NCBI GenBank assembly: GCA_013375495.1
Contig: JABXKC010000045.1
Location: 1-19,624, forward strand
Direction of reading: 5' to 3'
Length of the DNA: 19,624 bases
DNA from: Promethearchaeota archaeon
GTDB taxonomy: Archaea > Asgardarchaeota > Lokiarchaeia > Sigynarchaeales > SOKP01
Shown: piece by piece, positions 12,814 through 19,624 of the stretch
Position numbering within the stretch: position 1 is the stretch's first letter
How the letters are laid out: each line of letters opens with the position of its first letter
Notes under the pieces: generated by a model
Databases searched by the model: none
Told to the model about the DNA's origin: nothing
What the model saw: only the letters and a program-made list of their open reading frames with translations
Program-made: the position numbers and the translations under genes

Positions 12814-13527
12814 ATGCCAAAAATACACAGTATAAGTGTTGTCATTCCGGCATATAACGAAGAAAATGATCTTCGTAATAGTATTAATGTGATTTATAAA
12901 TATTTAGAGAATATAGTAGATAAATTTGAGATTCTTATTGTTGAAAATGGGAGTACTGATAACACTGCTATTATAGCAAAAGAAATGGAAGCTAAATTTT
13001 CTAATGTTAAAGCTTTTTCGTTAGACACTCCATCTTTTGGTGGAGCTTATCGATATGGGATATTACAAGCACAAAATGATATGGTCACTCTTTATCCCGT
13101 AGATTTAGCTTTTAGTTTAGACTTTATTGGCCGTGCGTTTAAACTGATTGAAAAATATCCGATAATTTTAGGTGTCCGATTTCATCAAAAAAGTGAGGTT
13201 GATCGTCCTTTAATAAGAACAATAATTTCAAGATTTCATACTATGCTAGTTAACGCTTTTTTTAGGACTCGTTATAATGATGTGGATTGCTTAAAGGCGT
13301 TTCAAACCGACATCGGTAAAAAATTAGTTAAATCCACATTATCAAATGGCCCATTTATAGAGGTTGAATTTATATATTTATTAAAAAAGAGTGGAATAAA
13401 ATATCTTGAAATTCCTATTAATCATATAGAGAAAGAATTTGCACGACACCCCTATTACATTATTCGGTCAATAATAAAAAACTTCGTTCAATTAATCTCT
13501 TTTAAATTAAAAACTATTTTTTCTTAA
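12814..13527 (+). CDS. Glycosyltransferase family 2, dolichyl-phosphate sugar synthase-like
   Basis: A 237-aa GT-A fold protein. SVVIPAYNEEN (8-18) binds the nucleotide, VENGSTDNT (43-51) is the second family motif, and GGAYRYGILQAQNDMVTLYPVDL (76-98) holds the sugar-donor region. The usual DxD is degenerate here: PVDLAFSLD stands where DADLSHP is found in dolichyl-phosphate mannose synthases. NDVDCLKAFQTDIGKKL (155-171) matches the DxxxGFKAF segment of the same family. There is no transmembrane tail, so it is likely peripheral. Between the flippase-like and GT-C-like genes it probably makes a lipid-phosphate sugar donor for surface glycan assembly. Donor unknown. Confidence 0.85.
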   Translation: MPKIHSISVVIPAYNEENDLRNSINVIYKYLENIVDKFEILIVENGSTDNTAIIAKEMEAKFSNVKAFSLDTPSFGGAYRYGILQAQNDMVTLYPVDLAFSLDFIGRAFKLIEKYPIILGVRFHQKSEVDRPLIRTIISRFHTMLVNAFFRTRYNDVDCLKAFQTDIGKKLVKSTLSNGPFIEVEFIYLLKKSGIKYLEIPINHIEKEFARHPYYIIRSIIKNFVQLISFKLKTIFS

Positions 13528-13596
13528 ATTACTCCATCAATTCAAAATAATTTAATTTGTTTGATAATTAGGTTTATTACCTTCGGTGATAAATTA

Positions 13597-14670
13597 ATGG
13601 AAAATATGAGTAATTCTGAAGAAAAATCGTTTATAAGGAAAATAGTCAGAAATAGTGGGATTATTTTTGTTATTATTGGAATTGTGATTAGAGTTTTCAT
13701 GCTGATTTACTATTATTATACTCATTTCATTGATCTTGGAAGGCCTTGGGGTGATATTGGCTATAATTATAATAACTACACATCATCCATATATCCTGCG
13801 TTAACTATTATGCTCCTTACATTCTTCAGATTTATTTCATTTGGATTTATAGAAGTATTTGCATTTTGGGCTTTTCTATTTGATATTTTAACAGTATTGA
13901 TGTTTTATTTTGTGATTAAAAACTTTAATATCCCAAAGAAGAAATTTGCTTTCGGTTTATGGCTTGTAAACCCCTTTTTCTTTCTTAATAATTCATTTAG
14001 TTTACAAAATGTTGGTTATCACATCACTGATGCATTCTTTTTCTTTTTTCTATTTATAGCTTTAATCTACTATTCTAAAGAAGATAAAAAAAGTAAGATT
14101 TTATTCTATACATTCTTATCTTTATCGATAGCAGCTAAAATTTATACATTTCCAGTTATCGGATTCTTTTTTTTGAAGTTCTTGATTGAAAAAGATTGGG
14201 AAGAGATGAAAATGTTTTTAATAACAACTATTTCCGTTTTATTCTTATTCTTTGTCTTACCAATTTTCATTGGTCAAAATTTTCTTTTAACTTTTCTTTT
14301 CTGGAATACAAGAGGTGAAACTTTTATTCCCATTTATTTAAGATTAATTCCAGTGTCGATTCTTATTATCTTATTCCTGATTTTTAGGTTTAAGAAAGCA
14401 GATCTTTTCGAACTCATAATATTTTCAATCGTTGTAACAGCATCCGTAATGTTTTTTAGTAATCCGTTTGTTAGATACTTTCAACCTTTAATATTTTATG
14501 GGATATTAAAGCATAAACAATTCTTCTCCTTTAAATTAAACCTGGGGATAATTAAGGGAAAGATTACTGTTGATAATCACATTTTAACCTTCGTTCTGTC
14601 AATCTTTGCAGTAGTTCTTGCTTATTTAGTGATAATCATAGTCTTTGATCCATTTTATTCATCATTTTAA
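13597..14670 (+). CDS. Polytopic GT-C-type glycosyltransferase
   Basis: A 357-aa membrane protein with roughly nine hydrophobic segments. After the first one comes a loop with IDLGRPWGDIGYNYNNYTSS, carrying the acidic residue expected in the first external loop of GT-C enzymes such as PIG-M-like or family 39/87 transferases, which use lipid-phosphate sugars. The frame extends upstream to a TTG at 13561, but I choose ATG 13597 because GGTGAT (13584-13589) lies seven bases before it and the extra twelve residues look non-conserved. It follows the GT2 gene, which could make its lipid-linked donor. Exact sugar and acceptor unknown; the GT-C call is from topology and the acidic loop. Confidence 0.68.
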   Translation: MENMSNSEEKSFIRKIVRNSGIIFVIIGIVIRVFMLIYYYYTHFIDLGRPWGDIGYNYNNYTSSIYPALTIMLLTFFRFISFGFIEVFAFWAFLFDILTVLMFYFVIKNFNIPKKKFAFGLWLVNPFFFLNNSFSLQNVGYHITDAFFFFFLFIALIYYSKEDKKSKILFYTFLSLSIAAKIYTFPVIGFFFLKFLIEKDWEEMKMFLITTISVLFLFFVLPIFIGQNFLLTFLFWNTRGETFIPIYLRLIPVSILIILFLIFRFKKADLFELIIFSIVVTASVMFFSNPFVRYFQPLIFYGILKHKQFFSFKLNLGIIKGKITVDNHILTFVLSIFAVVLAYLVIIIVFDPFYSSF

Positions 14671-14682
14671 AGAAATTCCATT

Positions 14683-14699
14683 TTTTTCTTTTTCCTTTA
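14683..14699 (+). terminator. T-rich terminator candidate after the GT-C gene
   Basis: A run of seven T followed by C-interrupted T tracts lies right behind the stop at 14670, separating the glycosyltransferase group from the sugar-nucleotide genes. Confidence 0.35.
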
Positions 14700-14779
14700 G
14701 TAAAATTCAAAATATAATTCGAATTTAATATCTAAACAATTGAAGAAATTAAGTAAAAAAAAAGACATTACACACAAAA

Positions 14780-15220
14780 TTGCCGATAAATGATTGTAAA
14801 GTAGGGAAGAATGTAAAAATCATTGAGCCTGTCAATTTATATGGTTGTGCTATTGGTAACAATTGTTTCATTGGGCCGTTTGTCGAAATACAAAAAAATG
14901 TTACAATTGGTAATGGAACGAGAATACAAAGCCATTGCTTCATATGCGATGGAGTGACTATTGGAAACCATTGCTTCATAGGCCATGGGACTATATTCAC
15001 TAATGATCTATTTGTTGATTCACCAAATTTTGAGAATTGGATTAGGAGAGAAACAAAAATAGGAAATGACGTACGAATTGGTTCTAACACCACTTTATTA
15101 CCTGTAACTGTGGGAAATAACGCAATCATTGGAGCAGGTGCAGTTGTAACTAAAGAAGTTCCTGCAAATTGCATAGTCACAGGAAACCCTGCTAAAATCG
15201 TTAGAAAAATAGAGGATTAA
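14780..15220 (+). CDS. Hexapeptide-repeat acetyltransferase, WbpD/WlbB-like
   Basis: A 146-aa left-handed beta-helix protein. Repeats of the [IVL]-G-x4 type run through the sequence: CAIGNNCFIGPFVEIQKNVTIGNGTRIQSHCF, then VTIGNHCFIGHGTIFTND, KIGNDVRIGSNTTLLPVTVGNNAIIGAGAVVTKEVPANCIVTGNPAKIV. The VGNNAIIGAGAVVTKEVP...GNPAK end is diagnostic for sugar N-acetyltransferases. The length and the ND-LF insertion fit WbpD-type enzymes that acetylate the 3-amino group of UDP-2-acetamido-3-amino-2,3-dideoxy-glucuronate. The start is TTG at 14780; no ATG fits. It is six bases upstream of the dehydrogenase gene, so the three sugar genes form one operon. Confidence 0.85.
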   Translation: MPINDCKVGKNVKIIEPVNLYGCAIGNNCFIGPFVEIQKNVTIGNGTRIQSHCFICDGVTIGNHCFIGHGTIFTNDLFVDSPNFENWIRRETKIGNDVRIGSNTTLLPVTVGNNAIIGAGAVVTKEVPANCIVTGNPAKIVRKIED

Positions 15221-15226
15221 ATCAAA

Positions 15227-16117
15227 ATGAAAATAGGTATAGTTGGATTTGGTTATTGGGGTAAAATAATTCTAAGAAATTTAGAAAGTATGGGAAAAAA
15301 GGATATCGAAATATGTGATATTTCACTTCCAGAAGAGAGTAAATACGAGAATTTTAAGCTAGTTAATGATTATCGACAATTAGATTGTGGGTATGTCTTT
15401 ATTACAACCCCAACAAGTACTCATTTTGAAATCTGTAAATATTTTCTTGAGAAAAAAATACATGTGTTCTGTGAAAAACCGTTAACAACATCAAGTTCAG
15501 AAGCTAAGATTTTATACGATATCGCTTTTAAAAATAAAGTAATTTTGTTCACGGATTGGATATTTACCTTTAATTCTCATATTGAAACCATAAAAAGAGA
15601 CTATGATAATGGCAAATTAGGTAAAATTAGAAGTATCTTCATGAATAGGCTTAATTTAGGGCCAGAGAGATTTGATGTAAGTGCTCGCTGGGATTTAGCC
15701 TCTCACGACATCTCTATAATTCAATATCTTTTTTCAGAACAACCTGTTACTATAAGATGGACCGATTATAAAAGAAGTAGAGAAGCAAAGCAAGATGATA
15801 GTTCTCTTGGATTTATTCAATACAATGAATTTTTAGCAACTATCAACGCTAGTTGGAACTATAGGAAAAAAGTGCGAGAGTGCGTATTTGAATTTGACAA
15901 CTATTTTATCGTGTGGGACGATTATAAAAGGTTCTTACAATACGAAGATTCGAGTAATGTTAGTTTCCCAATTTACTCCGGTAATTTAAGTTATCCTTGT
16001 GGTGAATACTCCTCACCTTTGATTAATTCTATTAGTTCTTTTTTTGCTTTTTCAGAAGATGAAATGACTGAACAGATGAAATTAACAATTGATATAATAA
16101 AAATATTAGAGGCATAA
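15227..16117 (+). CDS. Gfo/Idh/MocA oxidoreductase, WbpB/WlbA-like
   Basis: A 296-aa NAD(P)-dependent dehydrogenase. The Rossmann motif is GIVGFGYWG (4-12). TTPTSTHFEIC (60-70) and FCEKPLTTSS (81-90), with the family's active-site lysine in EKP, follow. RWDLASHDISI (154-164) holds the conserved histidine region. By context it would oxidise the 3-hydroxyl of UDP-GlcNAc uronate to the 3-keto form, the substrate of the adjacent aminotransferase. It is six bases after the acetyltransferase stop and two bases before the aminotransferase start, so translation is probably coupled. The specificity is inferred from the gene trio rather than from the sequence itself. Confidence 0.85.
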   Translation: MKIGIVGFGYWGKIILRNLESMGKKDIEICDISLPEESKYENFKLVNDYRQLDCGYVFITTPTSTHFEICKYFLEKKIHVFCEKPLTTSSSEAKILYDIAFKNKVILFTDWIFTFNSHIETIKRDYDNGKLGKIRSIFMNRLNLGPERFDVSARWDLASHDISIIQYLFSEQPVTIRWTDYKRSREAKQDDSSLGFIQYNEFLATINASWNYRKKVRECVFEFDNYFIVWDDYKRFLQYEDSSNVSFPIYSGNLSYPCGEYSSPLINSISSFFAFSEDEMTEQMKLTIDIIKILEA

Positions 16118-16119
16118 AA

Positions 16120-17241
16120 TTGAAAGTTCTTTTTAATAATTTAGGAAAACAATGGGATGTAATTAAAGATGATGTCAAACCACGATTAGAATTGCTATTC
16201 GAACAATCTAATTTTATAGGTGGTGCTCCTGTAGGTCAATTTGAAGAAAACTTCGCTAAATATATTGGAACAAAATATGCAATTGGTGTTTCAAATGGCA
16301 CTGATGCATTAAAAGTAGCTTTAGAGGCTCTTAATGTCGATTCTCCATGCGGTGTTATTATTCCCGCTAACACTTTTGTTGCAACGATATTGGCGATAAC
16401 TTATCTGTGTAATTTAAGAGCAGATATCCAACTGATAGATTGTGACAATTACTTTCAAATAGACACTAATCTATTAGAAAAATGCTTGAAAGAGAATAGA
16501 AGCAAATGGAAATCATGTGTTATTATTCCCGTTCATTTATTTGGTCACCCTGCAGATATTAAAAGGATTGTCGAACTCGCAAACGAATACGATTGCAAAA
16601 TTTTAGAAGACTCTTCTCAGTCACATGGAGCATTAGTTGACAATAAGAAAGTTGGGAGTTTTGGTGATATCTCAGCATTCTCTTTATACCCCGGAAAAAA
16701 TTTAGGTGCTGCTGGAGATGCAGGTGTCATCACAACTAATAACGAAGAGCTATATCAAAAATGTAAATCATTAAGAAATTATGGTTCTAGTAAAAAATAT
16801 TATTATGATTTTAAGGGTTACAACCATAGACTTGATACTATTCAAGCTATAGTCGTGGATGAGAAATTAAAACATTTAGACAATTGGAATAACATGAGAA
16901 TTGAAGTTGCTAAGAAACTTAGCGATCGTATGAAAGATAATGACCATGTAATAACACCAAAATTAGCCCCTTACGCATATAAAAATGTATTTCATATATA
17001 CGCTATTCTAATAAAAAATAGAAATGAACTTCAAAAACATTTAAACGATAATGGAATTCAGACAGTAATTCATTATCCTGTGCCGATTCAGAAAACTAAA
17101 CCATTTAATTATCTCGATCACCAAGATAATCCTAAGACGATTCGATTTGCTGATGATATGTTAAGTTTACCAATACATCCATTTTTAGAAGATGAAGAAA
17201 TTGAGTTTATAACAACTACAATTAATAATTTCTACAAGTAA
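16120..17241 (+). CDS. DegT/DnrJ/EryC1 sugar aminotransferase, WbpE-like
   Basis: A 373-aa PLP-dependent aminotransferase of fold type I. GVSNGTDALKVALEAL (56-71) forms the phosphate-binding turn, IPANTFVAT (81-89) follows, LEDSSQSHGA (162-171) contains the cofactor-binding Asp, and FSLYPGKNLGAAGDAG (187-202) has the Schiff-base lysine K193. YNHRLDTIQA later in the chain is also typical. The start is TTG at 16120, two bases after the dehydrogenase stop. In the Wbp pathway this enzyme puts an amino group on the 3-keto sugar, before WbpD acetylates it. The gene order here is the reverse of the reaction order. The UDP-GlcNAc 6-dehydrogenase (WbpA) that starts the pathway is not in this window. 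Confidence 0.92.
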   Translation: MKVLFNNLGKQWDVIKDDVKPRLELLFEQSNFIGGAPVGQFEENFAKYIGTKYAIGVSNGTDALKVALEALNVDSPCGVIIPANTFVATILAITYLCNLRADIQLIDCDNYFQIDTNLLEKCLKENRSKWKSCVIIPVHLFGHPADIKRIVELANEYDCKILEDSSQSHGALVDNKKVGSFGDISAFSLYPGKNLGAAGDAGVITTNNEELYQKCKSLRNYGSSKKYYYDFKGYNHRLDTIQAIVVDEKLKHLDNWNNMRIEVAKKLSDRMKDNDHVITPKLAPYAYKNVFHIYAILIKNRNELQKHLNDNGIQTVIHYPVPIQKTKPFNYLDHQDNPKTIRFADDMLSLPIHPFLEDEEIEFITTTINNFYK

Positions 17242-17381
17242 GCTTTTAATTATATTTTATGACTTTATTCTTAAATCATTGAGTTTCTCAAAATTATCTG
17301 ATTAATAACAAAAATTTAAGATTGAAATCACAATAATAATAGTGCTTTTTAACTTTCATAACACAAGATTACTATATAAAA

Positions 17382-17846
17382 ATGAATTCTACAAACAAAA
17401 GTCGGATTTCCAAAGACGACTACTTTATGAAAATAGCAGAAGTTGTGTCAGAAAGAAGTACTTGTATAAAAAGAAAAGTTGGTGCAGTCTTAATTAAGGA
17501 TTCTCATATTCTATCGACGGGGTATAATGGTTCACCATCTGGTTTTAATCACTGCACCCCTTTAACTTGTATGAGGCAGAATTTAAAAAGTGGTGAAAAA
17601 CCAGAATTATGCCGTGGTGTTCATGCTGAAATTAATTGTATTATTCAAGCAGCTATTCATGGTACTTCAATACAAGGTAACACATCTCTTTATAGTACAC
17701 ATTTTCCGTGTATGAGTTGTTTGAAATTAATTATTAATGCCGGAATTAGGAGACTCGTGTATAAAGAAGGGTATAACATGGAAAATAAGATTAAAGAAGA
17801 ACTATTGAATGAATCTAAATTAGATGTCGAACAACTGTTAGAATAA
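17382..17846 (+). CDS. dCMP deaminase (cytidine/deoxycytidylate deaminase family)
   Basis: A 154-aa zinc-dependent deaminase. HAEINCI (81-87) carries the zinc histidine and proton-shuttling glutamate; PCMSC (109-113) gives the two zinc cysteines. Other family features are an N-terminal DDYFMKIAEVVSERSTC helix, KVGAVLIKDSHILSTGYNGSPSG (32-54) and ELCRGVHAE, which together are typical of dCMP rather than cytidine deaminases. The enzyme converts dCMP to dUMP for thymidylate synthesis. A TATA-like CTTTTTAAC (17345-17353) about 30 bp before the ATG suggests a leaderless, separately transcribed gene. Neighbours give no further hint. Confidence 0.92.
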   Translation: MNSTNKSRISKDDYFMKIAEVVSERSTCIKRKVGAVLIKDSHILSTGYNGSPSGFNHCTPLTCMRQNLKSGEKPELCRGVHAEINCIIQAAIHGTSIQGNTSLYSTHFPCMSCLKLIINAGIRRLVYKEGYNMENKIKEELLNESKLDVEQLLE

Positions 17847-18014
17847 CATTGATTAGATTTAATATCGAAAATTTTGAATAATAGTTATGGAAGAAGATCA
17901 AATTTTTAAAGGAAATAATAAATTCTCAAAAGTAGTTCTCAAAAGAAATTTTCTGCCTTAATTTTAAGAAAAATCTATAAGTTGCTAAATTTTCTAATAC
18001 CAATAAAAGATTAA

Positions 18015-19457
18015 ATGAGATTTTTTGTTATAATGGAGAGTAGTAAAAATTCTTTAATAGTCATGAAGTTCGGAGGTTCATGCTTACAAAATCGAGAATC
18101 CTATCTTCAGATTATAAATATTATCAATAAATATATGAAATCTACTCGAATATTGATTGTTGTTTCTGCTATACAGGGAATAACAAATAAATTAATAGAA
18201 TTCTATGAAAAATCTTGTACTGAAGAAAATAATTGCGATGAACTAATTGAAGAAATATACAATATGCATATTCAGCTTGTTGATGCTATTATAGACAAAA
18301 ATCAGTCTGGATATAACGAAACGGTAGAATTTCTTCAAACTAACATTGAAGAATTAAAACAATTAGGGCGACTTATTAGATTAATACGCCCAAGTGCTGA
18401 TATCTATGATTTGGTTGTATCCTATGGAGAAAAGATTAGCACTTTCCTGTTAAGTAAATATTTAACTTCAAATGGATTTAATTCAAATTATATTTTCTCT
18501 GATAAGATTATAATTACAAATGATAATTTTGGTCGCGCGCTTCCATTGCTTGAGGAAACAGAGATACTTGTAAAAGAAAAATTATATCCTCTTATAATAT
18601 CAGATAATAATAATCTAGTATGCGTAAGTGGATATTATGGATCCACAAAAGATAATAAAATTTCTACTTTAGGAAGAGGCGGGACAGATTTATCGGCTGC
18701 TATACTGGCATATGCTCTGCGTAATCTTTTTCAATGTAAAATAATATATTGGAAAGATGTAAAAGGCTTTTTAAATGCAGATCCAAGGATTGCTGAAAAA
18801 ACTTCGCTCATAAGAAACATTTCATATAAAGAAGCCAAAGAATTAGCGTTTTTCGGAGCAAAAATACTCCACCCTCTATGTCTTGATGTTAACGAAAAAG
18901 GAAAAATACCCTCTGAAGTTAGGCATTTCACTGAACCAGATTCAGAAGATTATACTACTATCACTAAAGAAATTGTTAAGAATAATGATCTAATTAAAGC
19001 TATAACCTCAATAGAAAAACTTTCCATGGTCACCTTAGAAAGTGATACGATGGTTCCATTATCGGGAACCGCTTCGAAATTGTTCTCCCTCTTAGGTGAT
19101 AATAATATTAATATCGTTTTTATCTCACAAAGTTCCTCAGAAAACAATATTACTTTCGGTATCGAATATGAAGATTCCACGAACGTAAGTTTATTGCTAA
19201 GGAATTCCGATTTCTTTGGAGAAAAATGGTTTAAAATAAAGATTGATAATGATATTTCTTTAGTAGCGATTATTGGATATGGAATTCTTTACACTCCTGG
19301 AGTTGCCGGTAAAGTTTTCTCCTCTTTAGGAGATAATGAAATAAATATAAAGGCAATAGCGCAAGGATCCTCTGAATTAAACTTTACAGCAATAATTGAT
19401 AGAGAGAATTGTAAAAAAGCCGTGAATGTATTATATGACGCTTTTATTACTCAATAA
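18015..19457 (+). CDS. Aspartate kinase with two ACT domains
   Basis: A 480-aa aspartokinase. VMKFGGSCLQN (16-26) is the N-terminal ATP/Asp-binding motif, and TLGRGGTDLSAAILAYAL is the second nucleotide-binding segment. The kinase domain ends about residue 325 and is followed by two ACT domains (TMVPLSGTASKLFSLLGDNNINIVFISQSSSENNI; LVAIIGYGILYTPGVAGKVFSSLGDNEINIKAIAQGSSELN), which normally give feedback control by lysine or threonine. It phosphorylates aspartate in lysine, threonine and methionine synthesis. ATG 18015 is taken as the start; ATG 18033 (MESSKNS) is also possible. TCTATAAG (17970-17977) is a likely TATA box. No terminal homoserine dehydrogenase domain is present, so it is a single-function enzyme. 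Confidence 0.94.
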   Translation: MRFFVIMESSKNSLIVMKFGGSCLQNRESYLQIINIINKYMKSTRILIVVSAIQGITNKLIEFYEKSCTEENNCDELIEEIYNMHIQLVDAIIDKNQSGYNETVEFLQTNIEELKQLGRLIRLIRPSADIYDLVVSYGEKISTFLLSKYLTSNGFNSNYIFSDKIIITNDNFGRALPLLEETEILVKEKLYPLIISDNNNLVCVSGYYGSTKDNKISTLGRGGTDLSAAILAYALRNLFQCKIIYWKDVKGFLNADPRIAEKTSLIRNISYKEAKELAFFGAKILHPLCLDVNEKGKIPSEVRHFTEPDSEDYTTITKEIVKNNDLIKAITSIEKLSMVTLESDTMVPLSGTASKLFSLLGDNNINIVFISQSSSENNITFGIEYEDSTNVSLLLRNSDFFGEKWFKIKIDNDISLVAIIGYGILYTPGVAGKVFSSLGDNEINIKAIAQGSSELNFTAIIDRENCKKAVNVLYDAFITQ

Positions 19458-19477
19458 TACTCATAGGAGGATTAAAA

Positions 19478-19624
19478 TTACTTTTCGTAGAAGTTTTGAT
19501 TAAATACACTCTTAGCTAATTTTTCCCTAGCGTTCTTTCTTTGCTCAGTTGTACTCTTGTTTTTCAACGCTTGATTTCCGATTTCTTTTCCAATAATCAC
19601 TTTTGGATTATTTGACCAGTTTAC
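19478..19624 (-). CDS. C-terminal 48 residues of an unrecognised protein (5' end outside window)
   Basis: An open minus-strand frame enters from the right edge and stops at 19478-19480. Its visible part reads NPKVIIGKEIGNQALKNKST, continuing with a charged helix (TEQRKNAREKLAKSVFNQNF) and a YEK end. It is convergent with the aspartate kinase, 20 bp apart. The composition is like a real basic, helical protein end, but no family can be named from so short a piece. Confidence 0.5.
   Translation of the reverse strand, partial: VNWSNNPKVIIGKEIGNQALKNKSTTEQRKNAREKLAKSVFNQNFYEK

Noticed and set aside
14749..15180. 143-codon minus-strand frame opposite the acetyltransferase
   Set aside because: It is the antisense of the hexapeptide-repeat gene; its regular pattern only mirrors those repeats.
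1..19624. CRISPR array
   Set aside because: No regularly spaced repeats seen; the only short repeats are the att pair, the operator pair and the promoter pair.

Overview
The window is an AT-rich archaeal chromosome segment. Many genes start at, or a few bases after, the point about 25-33 bp downstream of an A/T-rich TATA-like box (leaderless style), while others have a GGTG/GGAG Shine-Dalgarno and several use TTG starts. An exported protein with a DNRLRE domain ends in a PGF-CTERM/Loki-CTERM-like tail (IPGF, hydrophobic helix, basic end). Together with the repertoire (glutamate formimidoyltransferase, U32 peptidase, UPF0104-type flippase, archaeal-style glycosylation genes) this suggests an Asgard, possibly Lokiarchaeia-like, archaeon. 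That placement is inference.

Layout. (1) 1-738, minus: N-terminal part of glutamate formimidoyltransferase. (2) About 809-10393: a roughly 9.6 kb integrated element. It is bounded by a 15-bp exact direct repeat (GTTTTATCAGTGAAA at 794-808 and 10379-10393; 20 of 23 bp identical in the wider window). The right copy lies inside the last codons of the U32 peptidase gene. The left copy is attached to an orphaned alternative 3' end of that gene (FTDKTYKSKKYSL-stop, 766-813). Before insertion, the U32 gene probably ended there, directly upstream of the formimidoyltransferase. (3) 10351-11613, minus: U32 peptidase. (4) 11730-17241, plus: a surface-glycan locus with a flippase-like membrane protein, a GT2 glycosyltransferase, a GT-C-like membrane protein, then acetyltransferase, dehydrogenase and aminotransferase genes of the WbpD/WbpB/WbpE type. 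(5) 17382-19457, plus: dCMP deaminase and an aspartate kinase with ACT domains, followed by the 3' end of an unrecognised minus-strand gene.

The element carries: an integrase N-terminal half next to the left att site; a compact four-gene operon (DUF5678-like protein, retropepsin-like aspartic protease, unrecognised 87-aa protein, beta-class m4C-type DNA methyltransferase); a convergent wHTH-like protein; an exported DNRLRE protein; an IS4/ISH3-like insertion sequence; a small membrane protein; an integrase catalytic half preceded by an HNH nuclease; a cluster of micro-genes with a palindromic operator pair; and a membrane-anchored TIR-domain protein near the right end. The two integrase halves lie in opposite orientations and together make one complete tyrosine recombinase, which suggests an internal inversion. 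The protease operon, the methyltransferase and the TIR protein make this a plausible defence or conflict island.
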